Below, piece by piece: positions 8,254-18,662 of a stretch of 32,942 bases of DNA. The DNA is from Clostridiaceae bacterium (GTDB lineage Bacteria; Bacillota; Clostridia; Lachnospirales; Lachnospiraceae), in assembly GCA_910574345.1 (NCBI GenBank), contig CAJSZV010000037.1, positions 1-32,942 on the forward strand. The letters run 5' to 3'. The notes beneath the pieces are model-generated. The model was not told the origin of the DNA. It saw nothing but the letters and a program-made list of their open reading frames with translations, and did no database searches. Positions within the stretch are counted from its first letter, which is position 1, and each line of letters begins with the position of its first letter. The translations under genes were made by a program, and so were the position numbers.

Positions 8254-10164
8254 TTAGATTGCAATAGTATTATCCAAAGAACTTATTTCTGTGTTTCCAG
8301 CTAGGTTTCTCAACTCATTCAGTTTGCGTAAATCTATGGTGTCTTTGTATTCGGAAATATACTGTGATATTGTGTACTGCTTTGTCGCATGGATTAGCCT
8401 ATGGATGTCCTCATGCACGATTACCAGATTTCTATATTCATCTGTACCGCCTTGACAGCGTGGGGTTTTATGGTGGCAGTGGATGTCGCTGTATTCCAGT
8501 TTTATCCCTGTTACTGCACATTTCCCATACTGCCCGGCATAAAGTGAAATCCTGTTGTCCGCATACTGTATGCTCCTGTTGCTGACAGGGTTCTGCATGA
8601 GTTTCAACAGCGTAAAGGTGTCTATCCCTAAATTATTGTGGATTTCAGCACGCCCTTCGGCTGTGTATTTATTGACAGACTTTTTCTTACACTTAGGGAT
8701 TTTGTTCTGTACATACCCAACCGGGGCTACTGCATAGCCGCTTATAAATCGGATTTGCTCGCTTTTCCCATAGTTCATTTTCACAGCTTTTGATATGTTT
8801 GGCACTCTCTTTTTCCGCTTTTTATAATACTTAACGGATTTAAAATTTTTCCTCATACGATTTTTGAATACAGCCGTTGCCTGGAATGCTATCTTTCGGC
8901 AGTCAAGGCATATCCGGGTAGCTATTTTATAATAATTGTGTATGCCCATGACTTTTGAATTGTAGTTTTGTATCATCTTATACTGCTCTTTGCCACTGTC
9001 CGGCTTCTGTATGCGCTTTATCTGCTCCACCAGCTTCTTTGCCGCCTTTTTCACAGCCTTGTCGCTCATACTGCTGACAACAGTGTATTTATTCCTTTTC
9101 CGATGAACCTTTAACTTAAATCCAAGAAAGTCCGAATAGTGTTTCCGCAAGTTTACTATCTTTGATTTTTCGGGTGAGATGTCCAGTTTCAGCCGTTCTT
9201 TCAGCCAGCCTTTCACCGCATGGAATGTCCTGACGGCGGCGTCATAACTCCTGCAAAAGATTTTGAAGTCATCCGCATACCGCACAATCCGCATTTCCTT
9301 TACATTGGTTTTCTTTAATGCTTCCATTGCGCCGCTCCTGCTGACCGTGCCGTTTTTGGTGGTGGTTGTGTAGTATTCATACCTTGTCGGCATGTTTTCC
9401 CAGTTGCTGCTGACCCACCAGTCCAGCTCATTCAGCACAATATTGGACAGCAGCGGCGACAAAATACCGCCCTGTGGTGTTCCTTTCGTTGGATAACAGA
9501 CGGTCTTGTCCGGCATTTTGACCGGGGCTTTTAACATCTTCCTTATAATCACTAATAACTGCCTGTCCTGTATTCCCATTGTCCAAATCTGTTTTAACAG
9601 CTTTGAGTGGTTGACGTTATCGAAAAATCCCTGTATGTCTATATCCACACAGTAATGCAGGTTGGATAACTGCATATTCCTGTGCGTCTGGGCGATAGCA
9701 TGTTCCACACTCCTGTTTGGGCGGAACCCATAGCTGTGTTCATAAAACTTTGCTTCACAGATTGGCTCCAAAACCTGCAAGATACATTGCTGTATCAGGC
9801 GGTCATACATTGTGGGGATTCCAAGCGGCCTTGTTTTGTCGCTCCCTTCTTTTGGGATTTCTACCCTTTTTACTGCTTTTGGCTGGTAATCCTTAAATTT
9901 ACGCTGGATAATCTGCACGAACTCGCTTACTTCGATTCGCTCAATATCTTTGATATTCATATCGTCTGTACCATACGTTTTACTCCCGGCATTGTCTTTG
10001 ATGTTCCTATACGCAAGTTTTATATTGTTTTCACAAGTGATATACTGCATTAGGTTCCTGAATTTCCCGCCGTCTTTGCTCTTTTGGTACAGCCCGTCAT
10101 AAATATCCTGCATATCGTAGTATTCGTTGTGCCTTAGCTTCTTGTTTTTCAGTTTCTTTGTCAT
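8254..10164 (-). CDS. ltrA: Group II intron 2 reverse transcriptase/maturase (HNH type)
   Basis: A 636-residue intron-encoded protein. RT blocks: NAGSKTYGTDDM (~58), KTRPLGIPTMYDRLIQQ (~110), YGFRPNRSVEHAI (~145), CVDIDIQGFFDNVNH (~168), KGTPQGGILSPLLSNIVLNEL (~228) and YADD at 296-299. Domain X follows, then a C-terminal HNH endonuclease from ~549 (CAVTG, HCHHKTP with H564/H565, GGTDEYRNL, HEDIHRLIH). Role: splicing of intron 2 and target-primed reverse transcription during homing. AAAGGAG lies 9 bases before the ATG, a much stronger site than that of intron 1. It differs clearly in sequence from the intron 1 protein, confirming an independent arrival. Confidence 0.94.
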   Translation of the reverse strand: MTKKLKNKKLRHNEYYDMQDIYDGLYQKSKDGGKFRNLMQYITCENNIKLAYRNIKDNAGSKTYGTDDMNIKDIERIEVSEFVQIIQRKFKDYQPKAVKRVEIPKEGSDKTRPLGIPTMYDRLIQQCILQVLEPICEAKFYEHSYGFRPNRSVEHAIAQTHRNMQLSNLHYCVDIDIQGFFDNVNHSKLLKQIWTMGIQDRQLLVIIRKMLKAPVKMPDKTVCYPTKGTPQGGILSPLLSNIVLNELDWWVSSNWENMPTRYEYYTTTTKNGTVSRSGAMEALKKTNVKEMRIVRYADDFKIFCRSYDAAVRTFHAVKGWLKERLKLDISPEKSKIVNLRKHYSDFLGFKLKVHRKRNKYTVVSSMSDKAVKKAAKKLVEQIKRIQKPDSGKEQYKMIQNYNSKVMGIHNYYKIATRICLDCRKIAFQATAVFKNRMRKNFKSVKYYKKRKKRVPNISKAVKMNYGKSEQIRFISGYAVAPVGYVQNKIPKCKKKSVNKYTAEGRAEIHNNLGIDTFTLLKLMQNPVSNRSIQYADNRISLYAGQYGKCAVTGIKLEYSDIHCHHKTPRCQGGTDEYRNLVIVHEDIHRLIHATKQYTISQYISEYKDTIDLRKLNELRNLAGNTEISSLDNTIAI

Positions 10165-10842
10165 AGAACATCACTCCTTTCGGAGCAAACTTTTTGTCTT
10201 GCTCGAACCTATGGTGATAATTCCTATTGCAAATCTGACTACTGACTGGAGGCTATCCCTCCTCACGCCTTATTATTGCGTGTATCATCAGTACTGTGCC
10301 TCCACTTTCATCACCCGCAAAGACGCTTATATGATTCGTCATCACCACCTGCAAATGGGCAGGTGTCGGGTAACTTACTACGTTCCGATAATCTTATCCC
10401 AATCCCTGAAAAAAAAACTTCAAGGATTTCAATATAGTTTTAGGTTCTGCTTTAAGCCTGCCAGCTTGATGCCACCTGTAACGGCATAAGGTATTTCATA
10501 ACATGCACTTTTACTTTACCTCACTGGCTCCACGCCCGTGGAATAGACATTTCTATCTATGCGACATATAGACTTGTACGTTCGCAGATATGTCAGTCTT
10601 TTCAGACATTCTAACCATGACTATATATAGACCTCCGACCTGTCATATACAGCCGGCACCTCTGCCGGCCTTTCCACAGCTCTGCCTGTTTGGGTATACT
10701 TCAGCCGTCCTCTCCGTGCTGTGAGCCGTGAACTTTATCCACTCGCCCAACGGGGTATTAAGGGAAGCGTTTCAAGGCGTTACCCTGTCATTCCACTTCT
10801 CAGATTATCAGTTATCCTGATGTGCTTTTAACTACTGCACAC

Positions 10843-13800
10843 CAGTCACAGCTTTTGTCACGTTTTCCTCGTGGTTTGTAGCTGTAACGTATCGCTCACG
10901 CATATTGTCGATGTTCGGCTGCACTTTCCTGTCCCTGACTGCCTCCGCCCTGTCCGCAAGGGACTGAACCATGTCCTGCTGGTACTCGCTCGGCTTTAAC
11001 ACAATATTTTCATAATCCGCTTCCGGCACAGGCAGCTTTAACATATCCGGTGTCTGAATGTCGGCACTCTCCTTAAATAACGCAATCAGCTCTGGAAGAT
11101 TGAAAAACTTCGCAAATCTCGTCTTTGCCCGGTATCCAGTACCCTCCGGCGCAAGTTCTATGGCTGTCTGAGTTTCCCCGAATGATGCCGCCCAACTGTC
11201 AAAATGCCCTAACCCCAACCGCTGTAAGGTGTTGTACTGGAGATAACGCATATTGGTGTATAATTCCGTCATGCTATTTGAGATTGGCGTACCCGTCGCA
11301 AATGTGATGCCCTTCCCTCCGGTCAGTTCGTCCATGTACTGGCACTTGGCAAACATATCCGAGGATTTCTGCGCTTCCGTCTGTGCGATGCCCGCCACGT
11401 TCCGCATTTTTGTGTATAAAAAGAGGTTCTTATAATTATGGCTCTCGTCCACAAACAGCCGATCCACGCCCAACTGTTCAAAGGTCACAACATTGTCCTT
11501 CCGGCTGGAATCATTTAACCGGCTCAACCTTGCGGACAGTGATTTCTTTGTTTTTTCCATCTGTTTAATGGAGTATCGCTCTCCATTTTCCGCTTTGAGC
11601 GCTTCGATTGCCATTTCAACTTCCGTTATCTGCCTTTCAATCATCGCCATCTGTCTTTCGGTGGAAAGCGGGATTTTCTCGAATTGAGAATGTCCGATAA
11701 TCACAGCGTCGTAATCCCCGGTTGCGATTCTGGAGCAGAACTTTTTCCGGTTGGCGGGTTCAAAATCTTTCTTGGTTGCCGCTAAGATATTCGCACCCGG
11801 ATACAGGCGCAGAAAGTCACTCGCCCACTGCTCCGTCAGGTGGTTCGGCACAACAAATAAACTCTTTTGACACAATCCTAATCTTTTACTTTCCATTGCT
11901 GCCGCAATCATTTCAAAGGTCTTGCCTGCCCCCACGCAATGGGCAAGCAGCGTATTGTCCCCGTATAACTGATGCGCCACAGCGTTAAGCTGGTGCGGTC
12001 TGAGTACAATGTCCGGTGTCATGCCGGGGAATTTTAAGTGCGAACCGTCATATTCCCTCGGTCTGGTGGAGTTGAAAAGCTCGTTATACTTTGCACATAA
12101 ATCCTGCCTGCGCTCCGGATCACGAAACACCCAGTCCTTAAAGGCTTCCCGGATTGCTTCCTGCTTCTGGCTTGCAAGCATGGTTTCCTTTTTGTTGAGG
12201 ACTCTTTTTTCTTTCCCGTCCTCTGTCACAATGTCAAAAATACGGGTGTCACGCAGATTTAAGGAATCCTCTAAAATCCGATATGCGTTTGCCCGCCCTG
12301 TTCCGTAGGTCATATTGACAAGTGCGTTTCCCCTGTCCGCATTTTTCCCCTTCACGTTCCACTGCCCGGTCACGCCTGAATACTGTATGCCCATTGTCTT
12401 ACGTTCAAGCAGGTATCCCGGCGTTTCAAAGGTTTCACGCATGAAGTCCTCAATATATTTTGTGGAAATCCATGTTGCGCCGATACGCACCTCAATCTCC
12501 GATGCGTCAAGCTCCTTCGGCTGTACGCTTTCCAGTGAGGACACGTTAATGGCATATTCCGGGTGGTTTTCTGCAAAGGTTCTCGCCACTGACAGCTTCT
12601 CCCGCACGTTCCCGCTTAAATACTCGTCTGCGGTTTCCCATTCCTCTGTGACCGGGTTCTGGAAGATTACCCCGGCAAGCTCCTTTGTGATTTCCTCCAC
12701 GCTCTTGTCCGCAAGCTCCGACATATAGGCTAAATCCACGCCCGCCTTCTCGCTAAGCGATACCGCCAGCGCTTCACTGGCTGTGTCCACGCTCGTCACA
12801 ACTTCCTGCTTTTTAATGGTACGCTTCGTGAACATATCCGCTTTTCCAATGAAGTTCCCCTCATCGTCCAGATTTTCAAGGGAACATAACAGGCAGTAGC
12901 TGGAATCCTGATTGAACGCCCTTTTATTGGTCTGTGAACTGATAAGACCGAATTTCTTGGAGAAATCATCGTATAACTGATTCAACTCCGTCTGTTTGTT
13001 TTTAATCATTTCATCCGGGTATTCTTCCAACTGGAAGTTTATCAGTTCCTGCGTACAGTCCCGGATTGCCACCATGCCCTTCATGCGCTGCTCCGCTTTC
13101 TCCGAAACGTCCACAGGCTTCATAATGGAATTTTCCCGGTAATACACTTTATCGTCCACTACGGTATAACTGTAATTCTTCACGTCCGGATCGGCGGGTA
13201 TGTTCTCCCTTGCCAGCTCATCATCAATCTCATTGAAATCCGCCTGCTCGATGCTGCCCTCCACATAAGAGAGCGCATGTTTAAGCTGCGCCGACAGGGG
13301 AAGGGACGTGTCCGGCAGACAGGCGCTTTCCATGCCATGCGCCCCGGAAACCATCTCCATTTTTCCGAGTACCATTTCCGGGTGGTCTGCGAAATACTGG
13401 TTTATCACGATACCGTCTTTTTCCGTCAGATGCACCCAGTCCGGTTCAATATCTAACACCCGGTCACGCTTCTTTAAAAATAAAATATCCGAAGTGACCT
13501 CCGTACCCGCATTTTCCTTAAACGCTGTGTTCGGAAGCCTGACCGCCCCCAATAGTTCCGCCCGCTGTGCAAGGTATTTCCGCACTTCCGGGTTTTTCTT
13601 ATCCATAGTCCCCTTTGAAGTGACAAAGGCAACGATGCCGCCCGGACGTACTTTATCCAAAGTCTTTGCGAAAAAATAATCGTGTATGAGGAAGTTATGC
13701 TTGTCATACTGTCTGTCAGACACTTTATACTGTCCGAAAGGCACATTTCCCACCGCCACGTCAAAAAAGTCATTAGGATAGGTGGTATTCTCAAAGCCTG

Positions 13801-16800
13801 TGATTTGAATGTCCGCATGAGGGTAGAGCTGTTTTGCGATACGCCCGGTTATCCCGTCAAGCTCCGCCCCGTAGAGCCTGCTCCCCGCCATTTCCTCCGG
13901 CAGACAGCCATAAAAATTCCCGATGCCTGCGGCGGGATCTAACACATTACCTTTTGTAAATCCCATTTTCCCCACTGCGTCATAGATTGCCTGAATGATG
14001 ACCGGGCTTGTGTAGTGGGCATTTAACGTGCTTTCCCTTGCGGAAGCGTATTCCTCCGGGGATAACAGGCTCTTTAATTCCTGATACTCATTCGCCCAGT
14101 TCGCTTTGGAAGAATCAAAGGCATCGGCAAGACCGCCCCAACCCACATATTTTGCTAAGACTTCCTGTTCCTCCGGTGTGGCAGTGCGGCGTTCACTTTC
14201 AATCTTTTCAAGGGTTCGTATGGCTTCCACGTTCTGCCGGAATTTCTCTTTCGGCGCAAATCCTTTCCCAGTATTCTCTGCTTCATTGAAAGAAATGCGG
14301 TAATTGACTGCGCCTGTTTTATCAATCTCCGGCTGTTTTTGTGATGCTTTTTCCGGCTCTGGCGAATTGCCCCCGGTCAGCGTTTCCACATCGCCCATGA
14401 CCTGCTGGATAAACGGGCTGTTTTCCAAAGCATTTTCATCTACAACCTGCCCGTCCACAATGCCTGCTTTTTCCAGACCTTCCCGGACAGCCTGAGTGTC
14501 AATGTCGGGAAAATCATCTTTTATAGCAACATCTTTTGTGCCTGAAATATTTTCCGTTCCCGGCTGTTCTGTTTCCTCTGTAACCTTTTCCGGCTCTGGC
14601 GCAATATCTTTTGTTTCTTTCTGCCCTGTTTCCTGTAAATTCTCTGTCTGTAAACCTTCATTGAGCTTATGGCAGAAAACATCCGCTTCCTCCGGTGTGT
14701 CAAATGTCGGCACTGTGCCATCGCCTGTTACATAATAATCCTGCGTTTCGCTGTCCCACACCGCATAAGGCTCTGTAAAGGCATCCGAAGTTTCCGTAAC
14801 CGTAAAACGTGTTGTTTCTTCCTGTTCTGGTTCTTCTGTAAGGTTTTCCGGCTCGGCATCCGGGAGAGGTTCTTCCTTCTTTTCTTCTGACAGCTCTGCT
14901 TCAGAAACTTCCGCAGCGTGTCCTTCCCTCTGCTGTTTTGGCTCGCTCTCATAACGTGCCGCATACTTCTGAGCCTCCTTCAGCAGAGCATCCATTTCCA
15001 CCGCTTTTTCCGTATTGCCGCTTAATGACTGCATCAGGACATAATCAGTAGCTTCTAAAAACAGAGTATCATAGACCGCCTTGCCCTCTAAACTCCTGCT
15101 GTCATCCTCTATGGCAACCGCCCCGGTATCCTCATTCCAGCCGACCACATCTTTCATAGAAAGCGCACCGCAGATTTTTACCACAGCGGACATCTCCGCA
15201 AGCCTTTCCATCAGCGCTTTTTCATTGTCGCTGGCTTTATTTTCCGGTTCGGGACTTTTGGATTTTTCCCCGGAAATTTCCGCTTCCTGTTCCGGTACAG
15301 CAATTTTTTCCGGCTCCCTGTCACGCTCTATGTACCGCCTTGTCTGGTTTGTAAAACCGTCCAGCACAGCCGGGTGGGACGTGACGAGGTAATCCCTGGT
15401 CTGCCAGTCAGCGGAAGGGACAAGGCTTTTTGCCCACTCCTTATTGTCGGGGGAAAACCGCCCGTCATGGGATAAGTGCATGATTGTGTTTGCAAGGACG
15501 ATTTCCACACGTTCCTTCCCATACTGCCGGATAACGCCCTCTGCAGTATCCCCCGGAAGGGTGTAACCGTCAAATTTCTCCGCAATCGCTTTTTCTATGG
15601 CATCTTTACATTCTACCCGGACACCATGCTCCAGCTTTTCCTGCTCCCGGCGCATGGCTTCCTCCGCCTGCTCTTTTTTGTACTGTGCAAAGGCTTCCTT
15701 TCCCTTCGGCGTAAGGTATTTATCCGCATTGACAAGCTCCCTGATGCGCTTCTCCACCACGTTCCATTTTAAAAGCACTTTTGCGTATGGATCGCCTATC
15801 CTGCCTTTCCCCAGTTTGATTCCTTTGGAATCGTGCCATTCATCGCTCCGGTCTGAACCGATTAGGGCGGGAGAACCGCCGCCCGTCCCGTACTCATTTT
15901 TAAGGAAGGCAATATTTTCTTTCTTATCATGCCCTTCCATAAAATACTCATAGATACGGAACTGCCCATGATGATAGTTGCTGCCGCCTGTCAGACGCTC
16001 ATCTATCTCATCCTGTGTAATAAAATCCTCATGCAGCACCTCCACGCTGTCCTGTACCGGGTATTCCGTTTTCTCTGTACTCAAATCCGCAATCTCTGAA
16101 AGCAGATGCTCTGGCTTTTTCACATACCGCCACCTGATCTGCTTTTCCCCGGCTTCAATCTGCTCTTTTGCGCGGGAAAGCTCCCCGGCGATGACATCAC
16201 GCCCCTCCTGCGTGGATAAAAGCTCGCACAGGATTGTCATGCTCTCCGGGTGGTTGTGGCTTTTAATCGGTATGCTCTCCGGCGCTTCCCCGATACCGTC
16301 CCAAAAGAAATTGAACAGGTCATTTGACACCCTCTGACGTTCCACCGCATCCACAAGGAACACTTCATTTGCGCCCATGTAAGAGCCACTCTCCACCATA
16401 GAACGGACAACGCCCTCTATCTCCTGCCAGTCCATTAACGCAACCGGGTTTTCTTTTGCGGACATCCCGTAGCCGATGCTCATGCCGGATTCATTGAACC
16501 AAACGGAAATGGGATTGCTGCCGAAGTCAAAGCCTTTCCCGGTAGTTCCATATTCATTTTTCAGAAACTCCGCCATTTCCTCCGGCGTTTTGCCTTGCTG
16601 GTACTTGGCGTAAATGCGGCTCCTGCTGTTATCCCGTCCACCCCCTGTCCGTAAAATGGCTTCAAGCTGCTCCTGCGGCAGAGAAAAAGCGGCGGGCATG
16701 GTATAGTTCTCTCCTGCCTGCGCCGCTTCTATCGTGCCGATCTGTTCCTCTATGGTGGGGAATAAACTAAGCTGCTGGTAAACCTCCGTTTCCTTTGGTT

Positions 16801-18472
16801 CTTCCCACTGCGGTATCTGCCCTTCTTTCAGATATTCTCCCTTTTCCATGTAAAAGGCGATGCTGTTCCTCACATCCTCCCATGATACAGATGCCTCCGC
16901 TGTCCGGTTTAAATAACTTCCCCTCCAGACGGTCAGACCGTTTTCGTCCGCCCTATACCCGGCTCTTTCCTCCCCTACATTAAACTCGGTAAATTCCTTA
17001 TGCCTGTAACTGTTTTTGATATATTCCGTCTGTTTATCCTTATCCGGCTCGAAAAGCATTACCCCGGCAATATCCGGGCATTTATGCACCATAAATTCAT
17101 CAAACTGCAAGATGCCTTTCTCTATTTCAGACAAAGAAAGACCGGGCAATGGTTCTCCACTGTCCGGCTCTGGTAAATCCTTATTTTCAGTTTTTTCAGT
17201 CGCTCCTTCACTTACAGGCTGTATACCAGTTCCCTCAGTACGATTTCCTCCGCCGAGTGCCTGATGCTGTTCATCTTCTGAACCCAAAGCATCTGGTTCT
17301 CCGCCTTGAGTTTTTCCGTCACTCCCTCCTGCTTCATCATCTGCCCGGTCAGCAGTTCCATCCTCTGCTCTGCCTGCTCCTGAATGGTCAGAAGATGCTC
17401 TTTCAGCTTCCCTTTCAGCAGAAGCCCGGTGTAAATCCCCTTCTTGTGTTCCTGTAAGTAATTCTTCCTCATCAGTCCGTATTTCGTCAGTGTCCCCTCC
17501 GGCTGTTCGTCCATCTTTAACATCGGTATCAGATAATCCCCGTTCTTCTCGTAAGTCAGATTCATTATTTTTTCCCCTTTCCCCGGCGTTCCCGGTCTGT
17601 GTGGTAAGTTGTATGTCCTCCGTTTTACTTTCACGCTTTAAAGCATTATAGCGTGTGCCAGAGGTATTTGCAAGTCCTTTTTCGACAAAATTTCTTGATG
17701 CTTCCTTTCCGGCGATTTCCCTGTCATACGCCCCGATTGCTTTGCCAATCTCCATAAGCACAGGTTTGGATAAATCGGATATGCTGTCACCGATGTGCGA
17801 CAGTGTTTCGATTGTATTAAACTCATGGATATAGGGGAACTGGATTTCCTCTGCCAGCTCCGCATCTTCCATGCCGCACCGCTTTAAAACAGTGTAGGCG
17901 ATGCTGTCCGCCAGTGTTTCCCGGACACGGACAGCAATATTCAGTTCGTCCAGTTCCTCCAGAAAACTTCCCTCTTTCAGATATTCCATATCCGAAGCAA
18001 GCTCCCCATAACAGTCCTGTGCAATCCGGGAAGCAATCTCCCTGATCCTGTCCGTAAACCCGGCTTCTTTGTCAGTGTCCCCGTAAATCCCTTCCAGACG
18101 GTCAAGCACCGCTTCCTGATGTTCCCCCTTCATCTCCCAAAGCCTGGGGAAACGCCCGATGCGCCTTGCCTTATGCACGTCCGATATGTCAAAGACGTAC
18201 CGCAGTCCGGTGTTGGGACTCCCTTCTTCATCAAACAAGGCGATACCCTTTGCCCCTTTGTTTACCCAGCAGTGCATTTTTTCATTCCATATCTCTATGG
18301 AAGCACAGGCTGTAGCATCCGGTCTTTGGGCATAGATAAGGAGCTGGTCTTTGAACGGGTATTTGTAGAGCCTTGATGCTGTGTTCAGATATTTCTTCCA
18401 GCTTTCTTCATTTCTCGTCACTTCCCTTGATGTTTCTGCGGAAAGTATGGAAATTAAGTCATATTTTCTCAT
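10843..18472 (-). CDS. Methylase-like/SNF2 conjugative helicase, exon 1
   Basis: This exon encodes the first 2543 residues of a protein that reaches about 3075 after splicing. It starts [18 protein letters not shown], typical of the family, with GGAGG 6 bases upstream. Residues ~1-130 are an ArdC-like N-domain ([17 protein letters not shown]). Residues ~280-440 are a low-complexity acidic linker that overlaps tnpV. Two LPD-like modules each carry FLKNEYGT (~640 and ~870). A second acidic, Pro/Glu-rich linker follows. A Rossmann N6-methylase-like domain has [11 protein letters not shown] and GNVPFG (~1570) in place of NPPY, so methylation is doubtful. A SNF2 first lobe has GAGKT (~2180), DESH (~2340) and [12 protein letters not shown]. 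It probably processes or unwinds transferred DNA with topoisomerase III. The frame stops two codons beyond 10843, inside intron 2. Confidence 0.9.
17212..17565 (-). CDS. tnpV: TnpV-like transposon protein, overprinted on the helicase gene
   Basis: A 117-residue frame on the same strand as the helicase but in another register, covering helicase residues ~303-420. It reads [18 protein letters not shown], then [70 protein letters not shown] and [11 protein letters not shown]. That is the full layout of TnpV, a small protein of unknown role carried by Firmicutes mobile elements. An in-frame ATG 23 codons earlier exists, but AAAGGGG lies about 8 bases before the ATG at 17565, where the family start also falls. 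In the same bases the helicase frame is disordered Gly/Asp/Glu-rich sequence, so the TnpV frame appears to be the constrained one. Confidence 0.8.
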   Translation of the reverse strand: MNLTYEKNGDYLIPMLKMDEQPEGTLTKYGLMRKNYLQEHKKGIYTGLLLKGKLKEHLLTIQEQAEQRMELLTGQMMKQEGVTEKLKAENQMLWVQKMNSIRHSAEEIVLRELVYSL

Positions 18473-18504
18473 GGTAAACCTCCATTTCCTGTTTATTGTT
18501 TTTT

Positions 18505-18547
18505 GGCAATAAAAAAGGCGGCTATGGTTCGTTCATAAGCCATTGCC
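18505..18547 (-). promoter_or_regulatory. Hairpin with T run in the helicase leader (attenuator candidate)
   Basis: On the minus strand GGCTTATG pairs with CATAGCC (one bulge) and is followed by GCCTTTTTTATT, a terminator-like layout about 35 bases before the helicase start. Outer arms GGCAAT and ATTGCC enclose the whole structure. It could be a terminator for upstream transcription or an attenuator controlling the helicase. Confidence 0.45.
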
Positions 18548-18616
18548 ACCAGTGACGGTAAACTTTATTCAATTTTTGTCTGCTCCTTTCCTCCACTGAT
18601 TCTTCATATAAGAAAA

Positions 18617-18640
18617 GCACCTAAGATTTCTCCTAAGTGC
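18617..18640 (-). terminator. Terminator of the ApeA-like gene
   Basis: A 10-bp stem with a GAAA tetraloop (arms GCACTTAGGA / TCTTAGGTGC, two G-U pairs) is followed by TTTTCTT on the minus strand, 22 bases past the stop codon. Confidence 0.8.
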
Positions 18641-18662
18641 ATTTTCTTTAAATTCCATTTTC

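Larger units (their letters stand above)
8157..10842 (-). mobile_element. Group II intron 2, interrupting the helicase gene
   Basis: This 2686-base intron begins GTGTGCAG (GUGYG fit) at 10842 and ends CCTAT at 8157, after domain V (8208-8244) and domain VI. Excision joins ...[15 protein letters not shown] in frame: exon 1 leaves one base of a codon and exon 2 supplies two. The 678 bases 5' of the intron ORF (10165-10842) form the ribozyme 5' half and hold no gene. Its domain V has a GGAAAC loop and its 3' end differs from introns 1 and 3, so it is a separate lineage. The one-base placement of the 5' site rests on the consensus and frame; a site two bases downstream would break the frame. Confidence 0.88.

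Noticed and set aside
13735-13760. An active adenine methylase in the helicase protein
   Set aside because: The Rossmann signature is present, but the catalytic position reads GNVPFG instead of NPPY/F, so catalysis cannot be claimed from sequence.
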